Shown in pieces: positions 21,840 to 34,099 of a DNA stretch of 64,000 nucleotides. Position numbers and translations under genes: made by a program. Within the stretch, counting starts at the first letter, position 1; every line of letters begins with the position of its first letter. The stretch lies in assembly GCA_022560025.1 (NCBI GenBank), contig JAFISE010000022.1, positions 124,001 to 188,000 of the forward strand. Direction: 5' to 3'. The notes under the pieces were generated by a model. That model was not told where the DNA came from and searched no databases. It saw only the letters and a list, made by a program, of their open reading frames with translations. This DNA comes from Stagonosporopsis chrysanthemi. Its lineage: Eukaryota; Ascomycota; Dothideomycetes; Pleosporales; Didymellaceae.

Positions 21840-24485
21840 CTAGTACATGTTCGGAGGCCCCGGACGACCCTGCTGCGGCTGTCTCGGCACAGGGCCACCA
21901 AATTGACCCTCGAACATCATCCTTGGATCTTCGCCTCGCATGCCCGGTGGCGGTCCATACCCCGGTGGAGGAGGGAAGTAGCCTTGAGGCGGGCCCTGCA
22001 TGCCGTTGCCGCCTGGGCCTCCAGGGAAACCTGGTGGCATACCACGCATGCTTCCGCCACCAATCTGGGGCGGGCCAGGAGGGTGACCTCCAAGTGGGGT
22101 GTTACCAGCAGAAAAGCTTGGTCCTCCGGGTCCCATCTGCGGCTGCGGGTTAGGTCCACCAAAACCAGGTGGCTGGCGCATAGGACCTCCAAAGCCTGGC
22201 GGAGGTGCAATATTGGGTCGGTCTTGAGGAGTCGGAGGCATTCCCGGCTGGCCGCGACCGCCCATGAAAGGCATATCAGGGTGCTGCTGAGAGGGAATGC
22301 CCATGTTAGTCATCTGACGGGGGATCTCGCCGGCGGTGTTGCGGCGCTGAAGGCCAAGTGTTGGATCTTCGTGGCCAGGGAAGCCCATAGGCATACGCTG
22401 ATTCTTATTGCGCAAGTCCTGCTGCTGCTGCTGTTGTTGCTGGATGTTCAGCTGCTGACGCAGCTCCTGCTCCCTACGCTGCGCTTCTTGGCGCATCATA
22501 TCATTCTCATTGAACATGCGGGGGTCCTCCATGAAGCCGGGCGGTAATCCGCCACGGGCCTTCGGCTGAGGTGGGCCTCGCTGCTCGTGCTGCATGTTCT
22601 CGAACATGGCCATGGGGGGCGGTCCGCCTCGAGGAAGGTTCTGGTTCATCATCTGCGGCGGTGTGTTCCGCGGCTGCTGCATAAGTGTGAGTAAGAAATC
22701 GCGCTCGCGCTGTTTCTGCCCCTGGTCGCGTTGCGAATCCTCTCGTGCGCGGCTGTTCAAGATGGCTGCAAGGTTGGCATCCTGTGGGTTAGCATTCCTG
22801 GAAGGAGGTTGCTGGAACGGAGATTGACCCTCTTGACGCCCAGAGTCGGGACGTGGCGGTCCGAACTGGTCTTGGTGTGCGTTCTCGGGCGACATCGCGT
22901 TGAAGCGAGCTTGCTGCGATGGCCTTGATTCTACTGCAGCAGGGCGAGGAGCCAGAATATTCTGCAGGATACTCTGCTGCTCGAGGGTGCGGTTGGGCGG
23001 AGGTCGGTGGTTTTGCAGCTCCGGTGGAGGTGACTGCTGGTAATCTAGTGAGATGCCGCCTCCATGGCCTCGTACGCCATTTGGTGGTGACGGCTCGTTT
23101 GGCGGCGGTGCTTGGGGGCTGGCCACGTTGACCTGACCCAGCATCTGCAGGATACGCTGGAAGCCTTGTTGATCCTCATTTGCATGGGGCACATAAGGCG
23201 CGGGAGACGCGGGAGCTGGCGCATGAACCGGGCTCGGCGCGTTGGGCTCTTCAGGCTTCGCAAACATGCTCATGAACTTCGATGCCTTTGCGGGCTTGGG
23301 CTTCACCTTGATCGATTCGTCTTGACCCAGGTCGGCGCCCTTGACGTTGCCCCAGTTTCCGAAAAGAATGCCTTGCGTAGCTTCTGCAGCTGGACTCTGT
23401 ACCGGAGCTGTAAACATTGGGGCAGCAGCAATGCCCGTTGCAGTTGCGGCGGCGGCAGGGCTATCCTTCGGCGTAATCCTCTCCTCGGCCGGGGTGTCTT
23501 TGGCTTTCATCTGTTCTTTCCAGCGCTCAAAATCCGCCTGTGTCTTCATCTGAGGCTCCTTCTTCTTCTCGACCTTGGTGTCCATCCATTCAGGGTCCTC
23601 CTCGCCCCGATGTGCGCCTCGGTCCCACTCGCGCTCGCCACGTTCGCGCGGTTCACGTTGTGCCTGTTGTGTGCGTTCACGCCATCCTCCCTGGACGCCG
23701 AACTTTGGCGCTTCCTCCTTCGCATCGTCTCGTCGGCCCCATCGCTCTGCACGGTCGGCGCGGTCACGCTGGCCTCGACGAGGAGGAGCTTCATCTTCCA
23801 AGGCGCCATCAGTCTTGTCCCGGTTGCGGTCGTTACGGTCGCTGCGGTCCCCACGGTCGCCGTTGCGGTTGAAGCGCTCAAAGTCCTCCTGACCTAAGCT
23901 CTTGCGACCCTTGACACTTGTCCAGCCTTCGCCGTCCTCTCGCGCACCGCGTCTGCCATTCGTAATGCCCCGCTCGCGGTTGCGATCACGATCACGATCA
24001 CGGTCCCCGTCACGAGTCCACCGCTCGTTCTTGTCGCGCGGGAAGCGGTCGCCGAGCTGGTCTCCGTCCGTCGAGACAATACCCGTGCGCTCCTGCTTGT
24101 CGCCTGCATGCTTGGCCGCCCGCGCTGCTGATGTGAAATTGAGCTTGGGTGGCCCAAGCACCGTCTCTTCGCCAGGTTCTACAAAGAGTGCGTTAATGGC
24201 AGCGACTAGGCCTGGGCCTTCGGACTTACGCATGCTCTGGCGTCTCCCGAACTGACCCATGGGGTTGATGAGAGGACGATCCGTGCGATGCTCGGTCGCT
24301 GCTGCCTCTCCATCTCGTGTGCCTCGGGTGCGGCGAGCGGTGCCGTTGTTGTTCACGGTGTGGTTGTTATTGCTGCCCTGGTCGGCGGGCACGTCCATCC
24401 ATTGCAAGATGGACGGCAGCGCGTCCGGCTTCTTTACCAGCGGCGACTGCCTGAGCCCCTCTAGTTGCTCTGGCGTGTACCTCAT
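21840..24485 (-). CDS. Large disordered protein, 4E-T-like (eIF4E-binding candidate)
   Basis: One uninterrupted exon encodes 881 aa from the ATG at 24485. The protein opens MRYTPEQLEGLRQSPLVKKPDALPSIL. RYTPEQL has the Y-x4-L of eIF4E-binding peptides and resembles the start of animal 4E-T, although the residue after Leu is Glu instead of hydrophobic. A basic DRDRDR/ERER region (about 170-300), a short poly-Q run (22418-22442) and a Gly/Pro/Met-rich C-terminal third follow. No globular domain is visible. Composition suggests an mRNP or P-body protein that represses translation or promotes decapping, which is inference from the N-terminal motif. It runs convergent to RNase H2C. Confidence 0.55.
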   Translation of the reverse strand: MRYTPEQLEGLRQSPLVKKPDALPSILQWMDVPADQGSNNNHTVNNNGTARRTRGTRDGEAAATEHRTDRPLINPMGQFGRRQSMRKSEGPGLVAAINALFVEPGEETVLGPPKLNFTSAARAAKHAGDKQERTGIVSTDGDQLGDRFPRDKNERWTRDGDRDRDRDRNRERGITNGRRGAREDGEGWTSVKGRKSLGQEDFERFNRNGDRGDRSDRNDRNRDKTDGALEDEAPPRRGQRDRADRAERWGRRDDAKEEAPKFGVQGGWRERTQQAQREPRERGEREWDRGAHRGEEDPEWMDTKVEKKKEPQMKTQADFERWKEQMKAKDTPAEERITPKDSPAAAATATGIAAAPMFTAPVQSPAAEATQGILFGNWGNVKGADLGQDESIKVKPKPAKASKFMSMFAKPEEPNAPSPVHAPAPASPAPYVPHANEDQQGFQRILQMLGQVNVASPQAPPPNEPSPPNGVRGHGGGISLDYQQSPPPELQNHRPPPNRTLEQQSILQNILAPRPAAVESRPSQQARFNAMSPENAHQDQFGPPRPDSGRQEGQSPFQQPPSRNANPQDANLAAILNSRAREDSQRDQGQKQRERDFLLTLMQQPRNTPPQMMNQNLPRGGPPPMAMFENMQHEQRGPPQPKARGGLPPGFMEDPRMFNENDMMRQEAQRREQELRQQLNIQQQQQQQQDLRNKNQRMPMGFPGHEDPTLGLQRRNTAGEIPRQMTNMGIPSQQHPDMPFMGGRGQPGMPPTPQDRPNIAPPPGFGGPMRQPPGFGGPNPQPQMGPGGPSFSAGNTPLGGHPPGPPQIGGGSMRGMPPGFPGGPGGNGMQGPPQGYFPPPPGYGPPPGMRGEDPRMMFEGQFGGPVPRQPQQGRPGPPNMY

Positions 24486-25278
24486 GCTCGCGGCCGGGGT
24501 GTGGCTGGGCGAATGGGCCAGGTGGGGCAGACGGGGAGGTTGCAGATTCGGTCGCAGTTGCAGATGCAGCTGTTGGATGTGTGTACGTTTTCGAAGCGTC
24601 GCGGTGATGAAAAGAAGGCTGCCTCTGAGCAGAGCCCGGGCGAAGCTTTTGATGCGTGGGTAGCTCTCCAATTCCCCTCTCCTAACCCTTGCAGTCGTAC
24701 AGTGTGTGGTGGGGGCGGTGTGTAAGAACGCGGCGTTGGTCGAGTAAAGTGAGAGAGCACAGTCTATTGACAGGTGAGCAGGCAATCTCGTGGTTGCAGC
24801 GCGCTTGTTGTCCGAAGTGGGTGGAGCTCAACGTGGGAGTGAACAGGGTGGACGCACCTCGAGCGAGACCCCTGCACTGAGGCGTCAATGAAAAGCGGAG
24901 AAGCTCTTGCGCTGTCGCTCGGCGCTACGGCGCGCAATTGGCTGTTTGAGTTTTTGTTCTGATATTTGCTTGTGGCGCCCGGTGCAGCGTAGGGGGTACG
25001 AATAAGAGCGACTGTGTGTTGTGGTGTGTTCCGTATTGGCTGCAGACCGGAGTTGGAGGTGCAGCTGGCACGAACACTAGGGCGGTGGGCGGATCCCGCT
25101 CGGTCACGAGACATGCGTCATTGCAGCCTGAGGCACACAACCTTCCTCGTGTTGTTCAACATGGCTATTACACGCCATGGGCACATCAAATAGGCGGCGA
25201 ACCATGTTATGCTACAAGGGATAAAAAGAACGCCTCTGATGCAACAGCGCCCCAACTCCAAGCCCTGTCTGTCCACGC
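24486..25278. promoter_or_regulatory. Upstream region of the 4E-T-like gene
   Basis: 790 bp between genes on the minus strand. It holds the long leader of the 4E-T-like gene, which is open in frame for about 100 codons upstream of the ATG but without an ATG in that stretch, and the 3' end of the URB1 gene. Confidence 0.4.
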
Positions 25279-28200
25279 TCAAGCACCTACTTTGGCCAAA
25301 CTGCGAGTAGCAGCCTCAATGGTCCCATTGCTCCACTCCGCGACCTTGCCTTGATCACAAGTCTCGTAGACTCTCGAAGCCAAAACCCTCAACATCTTCT
25401 GCCTTGCGTCTTGGTTGCTCAAACAAATCTGGATCCAGCTTACCAGCCCACATCGCGTGATGAGCGTTGTGCTCCCCCCAACCGCCGCCGCCCTCAGTAA
25501 CAGCCTGACAATCTTCTCTTTGCTCGGTGCATTGGATGATCTGCTTGCGTAGAACGAAAGCAGCTGCTCAAAAACGTTGCTCTTCCTAAAGCTTTCCATA
25601 TCCCTTGGTGTGCGCAAACCGTCAATGAGATAATCCAAGAACCACTCAACTTCCTTGTGGTATGCGCCGTCATCATCTGGCTCGCTGCCAATAATGCTGC
25701 GATACAGTTTCTTCAACAGGAAATCCATGTCCCAAGCCGGCGCCGCAGTGAGGAACTTGTTGATCTTGCTGAACATGACATGTGTAGGATCGGCGAGGAT
25801 GCGCACACAGCGTGCGGCGAAAACGCCGCCAATGTATGGGAAAGGCGTGCCGCCGGTCGGGTCAATTGACTCGAGGGTTTCGCCGAGAAGGATGTAGACA
25901 GCGCCGAGGTCTTGGGTGAGGGATTCAGGCTATTTTACGTTAGTAGCGAGAGAGAAGGGGGTGCGGAAGTACTTACGCCAATGGTTGCCATGAGCCGGCG
26001 AACATTGCTGATGGCTTGGATGCGGATTTCTTGGTGTTTTGAGCAAAGACAGAGAAGGAGTTCCCCGATATCACCGTCCTCGATGGCTTCGTCGACTTCC
26101 TTCTTCCTCCAGCGGACCAGCCCACTGTGCTTCTCATCTTCCTGTGGGGGAAGCTCGAGGTCAATTGTCGAACCTGTCTTTGGTGGTGCCTCAGCCTCTG
26201 CCTGTGGCACAGGCGAGGCACTGGACCGCTCTGAGCCGCTGAAATCAGCACCGGTCGCGAGCTTGAGAGCTTCCTTGGCTCGTGCCTTGTACATCTTCCA
26301 TGAAAAGGCATCCTTGAGCACCTCCTTGTACGCTTTACCGGCCGACTCGATCAGACTGTCGCGTACTAGAGTCAGTACTTCCTCATCCTCACCAATCAAG
26401 TTAAAGAGATAGAGAAGCTTGGACAGCCATCCAGCGAGCGCCTCTGCAATAGGCCCTGTCGCTGATTCGCCGCCCTTGAATGGCCACTGCTCAACTAGAG
26501 TCATTGACAGAGGGCTGAAGGGGCCCATGTCTGTTGTTGGATGCGACGCCTTCGCGCACATAGCGTCTAGGTCATCGAAGTACTTGATCGGAACTTTGAT
26601 GAATCGTGCGCAGCAGTCATCGAGGAAGTCCAGTACATCCGTTGAAGGAACTAACCCGGCAGGTGGCTCGAGACTAGCAATGAGCGCATCTAAAGCATCA
26701 GGCGACGTCTTGGTCTGAAGCATCTCCTGATCCTCCAAGACTGCACTAAGCAACGACTTGACACCCGTATACATTTCGTTATCCTTTGAAGTGACAAGAA
26801 GTTTAAGCAACGTGACGAAGGGCGAATGCTGTAGGGTTTTGGGTTTCTGCCACCAGCGCATGGCAGGCGAATGTCGTGCCATTGATATCCAGTGCTCAAG
26901 CTCCATGACCCGGAACGCTGTATCCTCTGGCGATCCTGTAGGCTTTTCGACCTCGACCAGCGCGTTGCATAATGGCAGCGAAACGTCAAACTTCTCCTGC
27001 AATGCCGCTTGGGGCGTGACTTCGTAGTATAGCCTCAGAAGCCTTGTTATCGATTCTCGCTTGAGGCTCTGCAGGCCAGGCTTCTTCAACGCGAGAAACA
27101 CAGTCCTAATCGTGGGGCAGCGGCGACTGAATTCAGCAACGAGGCGTTGCGACGCTTGTTCCCACTGCTTTGATGGCTTGAAAGCATTGGCCTCATTTAG
27201 TTCTTGCACCATGCTCCGTAGCTTCTGTAGTGCGACTACTAGCACACGGATCGCGAACGTCTGGACAAGATCTGAACTATGGTTCAAGCACTTGGTCAAC
27301 ACCTGCTGATTCAGCGGCTGCGGCAAAACGCTCTGGATCATAGCTGCTACTGGTGGCGATTGGTTGCGGTAGCTTTTCTTCACACCAAAGTACTTCGGGA
27401 CCGGAAGCTGTATTGTCTGGAACAAGAAAGCGGAGTAACCTATCCACGTAGAAGTGAGATTGGGATCGTAATTGAAGTCCCTCCGCTTGATGAAGTAGTC
27501 CGCAACAAGCTCTGGCGACGCCTTGAAGATCTCAATGACAAGCTTTTGATGTGATGTGTTCGCGTACGGTCGCTGGTTCTGTATGAACTCTGATAAGATC
27601 ACATTGCGCACGCGGCCTAAGCGGTCAAAAGTCTCGGTCGATTCCAGTCCTAGGTCGTTGCCGTTGTCGATAGCCTCGTCAAGATCGCCATCTTCATCGT
27701 CGTGAGTTGATGAATAGAAGCCATTCGTCGGGAGCATGACACCGTACGCAGGATCAGTGCACACCAAACACAGAAACTCATGTGCCAGCTCTTCCGGCGC
27801 CTTATGTCCCTCTGATAGCGAACCTTCTTCCAAGTCGTAGTTGTAGAGTCCTGCAATGCGCGACAATGTCTTTCCGTTCAAAATCCGGCTCTTCGTCTGA
27901 CGCGGGACCGTCTTATCCTTGAAAACATGATTGGTGAAGACGTCGAAGATCTCGAAGATGAGAAACGGCGGATCCGTGCTAAGATGGTCGAAAACGGCTC
28001 TTGTAATATTGGTGTTGGAGAGGATCTCGACTTTGGCGCGTTCATCCTGCAGCCTCAAATGGGTGAGCAGGTACCGAATGGCTGTTGTCCTGACGCTTGG
28101 CTTTTTGTGCATATCTGCCACCGACATGCCCTTGTGCTCCTTCCATAGCGCAATGTTCCTGCCCAGTATTCTCGGCTCCAGTGTGAAGTCCTTCTTCGAG

Positions 28201-28869
28201 TATACGGCTCTGGCGTGCGCGCCTTCGTTAAACTTTGTGAGCTCGGTGAGCAATCTGAGCGCTGGTGAGATGACATTCTCCTTGTTCGATGCAGCGGAAG
28301 TACTACGCACTAGACGGCGCGCCACAGAAGGCTGCAGGATCGTCTTTGCGAGAGTGGTGCCGTATGTGGTGAGCTCGGTGTGGCTGGACAGGACCTTGAA
28401 AAGAAGAGCAAGCACAGCAGTGACCTGGGCGAGGATGGCGTCAAAGTTGCTCTCGGCTGCCCAGTCCCAGGCCTGTATAAGGACTGGTAGTAAGGCTTCG
28501 TGCTTATCATCTTGAGTCTTGCCTTTCTGTGTGTCGAGGTATTCGCGAAGTATCGCTCGCCGGCGGGGCACGTCATGGCTGTCGTTCGCGTAGAGGATCG
28601 AGTCGAGGAACCGTTTGAACGAGGTGAGTCCTTTGCAAGTCAGTCGGTCAGAACGTTGTTGCTTTCCTGGACTGTATACCATTTCGGAAGTCGTTTGTCG
28701 CATTCTGGTCAAAGTACAGGACCTTCTGCAAATCGCGCGCCGAATTCACTTCCTCCCCACCTGCGCCGTTGGGCCGGGGGGAATTGCGCTCCTGGCCTCC
28801 CTCTACTCTTTGGCGCTTGCTTGCATGCGCGCCACCCGCATCACCTTCGAAGTTCGTCCGCTTCCCCAT
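25279..28869 (-). CDS. URB1: Ribosome 60S biogenesis protein Urb1/Npa1
   Basis: Three exons on the minus strand (28869..28680, 28630..25977, 25929..25279) encode 1164 aa. The first exon supplies a basic nuclear-type N-terminus (KRTNFEG...SKRQRVEGG). The main exon carries the Npa1 N-terminal helical repeat domain: FKRFLDSILYAND, LLTELTKFNEGAHARAVYSKKDF, the RPILG-like segment RILGRNIALWKEHKGMS, and VRTTAIRYLLTHL. The last exon matches the Urb1 C-terminal domain (GGVFAARCVRILADPTHVMFSKINKFL and WSNGTIEAATRSL). The protein is a nucleolar scaffold of the earliest pre-60S particles. It is shorter than yeast Urb1 (about 1760 aa), as usual for filamentous fungi. The introns are 49 and 47 nt. Confidence 0.88.
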
Positions 28870-29084
28870 GGCGGCCAGATTATGTGAACGATGCGAAGAC
28901 TGCTTGAGCTCGAAAAGTTGCGGAGCTCGAAATTTCGACAGGGATTATAATCGCTAGCACATTAGCAGCTAGAGTCATTGAGCTTAACATGCGGGGCTTC
29001 CGTCTTCAGCAGCCAATAATGCAGCAATGTCTATTTTCAAAGATGCGGATTGATAACGCCTGATCATGCGAAAGATATACCAGA

Positions 29085-31926
29085 CTATGGTACATAGAGC
29101 CTCGAGTACGCAGCCACCTTGGTTCGACAGCACACACAAGCCGTGTAATTCTTGCTCGCCAGCCCAACACGGCACTCGTCGCAGAGCGACAGACACCCGC
29201 ATGGCCACACAAGGACAGTTCTGGGTGCAAGCTGACATACGACACATTGTGGGCCTTCAGATCCCATGCCTTCAGCGCCAGTATCCCAGCTGCCTGCGGC
29301 AGACGAGCTCTGCGGTGCAGCAGGCTGTCTCTTGTTAAGGATTAGATCTTCTAAGAGTTGCTCCTCCTCTTCAGCAGTCATGCCAGCCGACGTCTCCAGG
29401 CGGTAACGGGAAGTTGTCAGGATCTTGGCCTGGTCCTGATCCAAAGCCTTGCGATACCGCGAGCGTGTCATGGTCTGTGGACTCTGAAGATGGCGTGACA
29501 ACAGCTTAGCCTCCTCTCGATCCTCTTTAGTCCTGGGATCAAGCAGAACTGAGAGGCGCGAAAGGTCTAGTGCGTTTTCTGCGGCTGGTGTCGCCTCTCG
29601 ACTGCGCTGATACGTGTCTCGAGTAGGCGTTCTTTGTCCGTCCTCCTCCATGTCCGACCATTCATCATCGTTAGTGGTAGCATATGAAATGACGCTCGTT
29701 GTGTCGTCATCTGGGGGTGGAACATAATCGCTGCTGTGGTCCACATCCCCAAAGCGGCCTCCATTACGCCACCATGAGTACATATAGTCATCGACTCGTT
29801 CGTCCGACTGCTCAGAGCTGGGTGCATCAAGGAAGCCTGTTTGGCGCAGACGATCTTTTGCGAACGCCTCAGCGTCAAATTGACCGTCGAGACGGACACG
29901 AGAGCGATCATCGAGCGTCAACCATGCATCAACAGACGCTGCGCGACGCTGCCTATCGTTGTATGGCTGTGTTGGAAGGCGCGCTTCTTTCGTTGAGCGA
30001 GGTCCAGCAAGCCGCCTGAGCCATCTTGGACGGTATCCTACCCTTAGTCGTTGCAACATCGCAATCGTCAGTCTGGCATGTATGAGCACGATCAGTCTAG
30101 CAATACCCTTGAGGAATTGCCAAGTCAAGAAGAAGCGACCCCGTCTTTGTTGAAGTCCAGCTGGGTCACCCTGTGCTCCAGCAGCGGCAGCCCCAGGCGC
30201 AGCGTTCATACTACGCGTCTTGCGCTCGCGAGTATAACCAGATGTTGGTGCGCCGTCATCACTCGGTTTGTCTTCTAGGCCAACACCAGGAGCCAGTATC
30301 TCTCCCGTCAGCTCCTCGGGAATGTTTGTTAGGGACTGCCGAAATTGACGTCTACGATCCAGTACTTCCTTCAGCCTCTTTCTCTCGAGAAAGGTCATGG
30401 GATGAACGTTGATGCGAGCTCCCTCGTTAAGGAAGACAGCCTCGCTTGCAGCAGTCAGCACCGTGAAACCCACCTTCAAAATCGCCGTGTAGAAGTCTTC
30501 ATGCCAACTTATCGTAAGCGGTGCTATTGAGGACAGATGTATGTTGGCGTGAAGGTTGTTGTAGGCGGCCTCGAAGCGTTCTTTCCAAGTCATAGTCGCA
30601 GGCTGCCCTGGTGGTGGTGCCAATACAGTAATGCAGAATGCCAGGAGATAGATGATCCCGCATGTCGTCGTGCCAACTATAATGAGAAGGTGGGGAATAA
30701 ACCCGATGATGCAAACAGTAGGAAAGCGTAAGAGGCCAACAGGATTGTCGGATTCGGCGATGGCCTCAGTCAGTCGCAGAAAGCTCCAGAGAAACGTTGT
30801 CATGTACGCTACGCCCCATATCGCAGTCGTGACTAGACGGTACCTTGAGCGGACCCCAGCAATTGCCAGCAAGTTGCTTGTCCAGTGACTAATGCTGGAA
30901 ATCAGGGATATCAGCAAAACCTCGGGTGGGACGTTGGCGATGCTGTTAAGGCCAGATCGAGTTACTAGGACAGTGCTGCCGTTAGGCACCAGAACGTTCT
31001 TGGGCTGATTGAACCGCGTGGAGTTGATTGTCAAGGGTTTTGTAACAACAGCTTCGGCCTCGGCGAAAGCCAGCGAGTGCTCGAAAATGGTCATGCCGAC
31101 TTCCTGAACCGGTGGGCGCCCTTGTAGTGCACAACACAAAGTCTCGACGAACTGACCAAAGCCCAAGGACAGGAACAAAGACCAGAGCAAAGCGAGCGAG
31201 CCGTTGTCTCGTGTCGTGTCCGCAGCACCAGGCAGCATACCAACAGCTTGGCAGGAGTCTACCGTGTTCTCCCAGAAGAGTAACCGGGACGAGGCGTGGT
31301 GCAGGTATCCCCCTTCACCACTAAAATCTGTGCTTAAATATCTTCCTGGCGTTCCATACTGTATCTGCGACCAGTCGGGTGATGTCTGGCATCGTATGGC
31401 ACGAACGATATTGAGGTTCTGCAAGGTGAACAACATCAAGGGAACAATGTACAGGGCGAGGCGGATGTGCAGGCGATCGAAAGAGAGCGGCACGCGGCTG
31501 GAGGCGTAGAATTGGGTTCTATTCAAGAGAATAGCCTAAATTAAACCTATCAGTCGCGGCCATGGACGCAATCACGGTAGCACTACTTACAATAGCAAAC
31601 GTCGCAATCGCCCATTTCGAAGTCATGTAGCTGAAGAAGCTGGCGACGTTCTTGAACGCTTGGAACATGCTAATCTCGTCGGTCGATCCAGAGGCTACTG
31701 CGGCTGCGGCTGCGACAGACTCCTGAGTAAACTTGCCAGCAGTTGTCGCCGTTGTGCCGTTGGTAAGATTGGCCAGGGTAGGCTCGGCGATGATGCTGCC
31801 ACCAGAGCGCACCATGTCGCCGAGTGAGCTTGCTTTGCCGAAGAGCCGCGGAAAGACCATGAGTAGGTCTGCCGGCGACGGTAGGAACGAAGTCATATTG
31901 GTGAATGCCCTGGTTGTTGGCTCCAT
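29085..31926 (-). CDS. Asi-type RING E3 ubiquitin ligase, multi-pass membrane
   Basis: Two exons on the minus strand (31926..31591, 31535..29085) encode 928 aa. Hydrophobic helices occur near 100-120, 135-160, 290-310, 335-360 and 375-400, giving a multi-pass N-terminal half. Then comes a long charged region, and a RING at the very C-terminus (876-915). Its metal ligands run CVVC...PCGC..LCDEC...CVCC, so the fourth ligand is Cys instead of the usual His. This layout (multi-pass membrane part plus extreme C-terminal RING) is that of Asi1/Asi3 at the inner nuclear membrane, which degrade latent transcription factors and mislocalised membrane proteins. A Thr/Ala-rich N-terminal stretch probably faces the lumen. 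Function by homology; substrates unknown. Confidence 0.8.
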
Positions 31927-33053
31927 CGCATCCGGTGTTCGCTTTCACGATTGCCGAGGCCGCAGCGGTGAGTCGAGTTGGGCAGCGTGTTTGGTCCTAT
32001 CGACTTGAGTGCATTGTGGTCGCCCAATCAGGATCAGTCAGTCAAGAGGACCTGCTTGGTGACGGACATGTGGTTGAAGTGGTCGTGTGAGAATACAGGG
32101 TGAGATCGCGCTCGCGTCATGCTGTGGAGTGCATGAGCTCCGGGCCGGACCAAACTGCGGCAGTGCCTGCCCCACATCTGCACCACCTCGTTCCAACGGA
32201 CCTCAGACCCTGCCACCACAAAGGAGGTGCCGCACGACGGTGACTGTCCTCCATATCGGTTCCGTGGAGGCGGATGGCAATTTGATGGGCTTCAGCTAGC
32301 CCTTTTGGTGTAATGCATTATCTTCGCAGTCACATGCCCGGCAAGACAGAAATCCGCTACAGGAAAATACCTATCTCCAGTGCTGCGGCCTGCTCCCGAG
32401 CACTACGGTCCTGATGGCGAATGACTGGTTGCTCACACTATAATGCGGCGTCTTATATCCACACCAGCTCCAAGCATCCTCTTTCCTGGACCTATTGCTT
32501 GTACCAAGGATACCTTGAAAAAATGGGCATGAATTTTGGGCGCCAGGACAGACAATGAATATGTCGACAGTCGGACAGAGGCAGCATTACGGCGTGCGCC
32601 AAATCCTCGTATAGCCTATCAGTTCCGCACTGTCGGGTCTAAATGGATGCTTGAGCCGCACACAACGTTGTGAGATGTGGCGTTGTGCACGTTGCCAATG
32701 CCCAGAACCGCATCCCTTGCAGTGAATGCTGTTCTTATACGGCCCTTTTTCTGGCATGCATACGCAGCGGATCTCCAAAACAATAAAGACTCTGAAGGTC
32801 CTGCCAGGTTGCTCACTCACCGATCGTTCATTACTGCGCCTCTCAGCCCTCTCGTTTTGACACTATTGACTGAGTCTGATAACCAGCACTGTCCACCAAC
32901 ACCCAAACTATCCTGTTTCCACCAACACAAGACAAAGACGAGAAAGAAGCCATCGATCTCGTGTAGTCCTGTATCCCATCCCCCTTCCCACTCTCCACTA
33001 ATCCTAGCTTCACCTCTTATCTACTAATTTGGATCGCTCCGCACGCCGCAAAA
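31927..33053. promoter_or_regulatory. Divergent region between RING ligase and WSC genes
   Basis: 1.1 kb holding the promoters of two divergent genes. Poly-pyrimidine and CCA-rich sequence just upstream of 33054 is typical of a fungal 5' leader. Nothing else was recognised. Confidence 0.4.
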
Positions 33054-33708
33054 ATGAAAGCCTTCGGCTATCTAATAGCCATGACGGCACTGCTCACGAC
33101 AGCAGTGGCGCAAGTCTTAAAGTCACCCGCGCCTAACAGCTCCCTCGGCAACGGCTGGAGATACAAAGGATGCTTCTCGTACACCTGCCTTTACTGCTTC
33201 CACTTTCCCCACACTAACAATCCATAGTGACGTAAACCTCCTCGTCAACAGCGCCCAACACGCCCTCGGCGGCTCCTTTCAAACCGCATCCGTCAACGGC
33301 GGCGCCTCCTGCACCAGCACCTGCAGGACCCAGGGCTACAAATACGCCGGCACAATCGACAATCAGTGTTGTATGCCACCACCCTCCAAGCCATTTCCAC
33401 AAGGTCGTCGAGTACTAATAACGTGAAGGGTGCGACAATGTCATCAACCGCAGCAACAACCCCTCCGCTGGAATCCTCTCTCCGCTCGGCGATGCCAGCT
33501 GCCAAACCAGCTGCTCGCAGAATGTGAACGAAGCTTGTGGACAGACCAACGCGTTTATCTCCATCTATGAATACACTGTAAGTGGATTTCTGAGGTTGAC
33601 CTGTGTGCCTGTGCTTTTGTTTTATGCTTTGTGTGTGAGGCGGGGAGAAGGTGGGGAACGACTGGGCGCTCGGCGGCGGAAGGTGATGGATGTCAGGTTA
33701 GTGGGTGA
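33054..33708 (+). CDS. Secreted single-WSC-domain protein
   Basis: Exons 33054..33178, 33228..33370 and 33429..33577 are firm. A last short exon at 33697..33708 (VSG-stop) is the best guess and gives 142 aa. Residues 1-20 are a signal peptide (MKAFGYLIAMTALLTTAVAQ). A single WSC domain fills the rest, with eight cysteines at 40, 70, 74, 89, 91, 114, 118 and 126 and the pattern YKGCFSD...YAGTIDNQCWCDN. WSC domains bind carbohydrate and occur in wall sensors and secreted proteins. There is no transmembrane segment, so this is likely a free wall or effector-like secreted protein. If the last intron is not spliced, the frame continues into unrelated sequence to 34105. It is the last gene before the satellite desert. 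Confidence 0.75.
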
Positions 33709-34099
33709 GCAGGGGCGTGTGGGTTGGAGGGGCCGGTGCTGGGAGGGCCCTTATGTTGGGCTTACAGTGTCTGGGCCTTACTCCTCACCCATCGCCAAGA
33801 CTCCCTGTTATGGCAGTTGTATTGCATGTATGCGTGCGGATCTCGACATCACGCCTGTTGAGGGTACTGTATGTTGCCTTCTCACTCGTCGCCATGCGCG
33901 AGGGTCCGTCGAGGCTACGCCAATCAATGATGTGGGCCGAGAGGACGAGCCAATGCAACCCTGTTTGCTCCAGACGCGTATACAATCAGCCCGCTCCACT
34001 GCAAGACCCTTCAACTCCGCGTCCCTCTCCTCATTTTTTCGAACTTTACAGCAAAAAACTTCATGCTCTTCTGTTCTTAAACCCCAAGCAACATTTAAT
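33709..34099. other. 3' flank of the WSC gene
   Basis: Nothing coding is recognised. The sequence shifts here from ordinary arm composition to the pyrimidine-rich style of the repeat region. Confidence 0.35.

Noticed and set aside
27931..28515. 194-codon ORF antisense to URB1
   Set aside because: It is the reverse shadow of the conserved Npa1 domain coding sequence.
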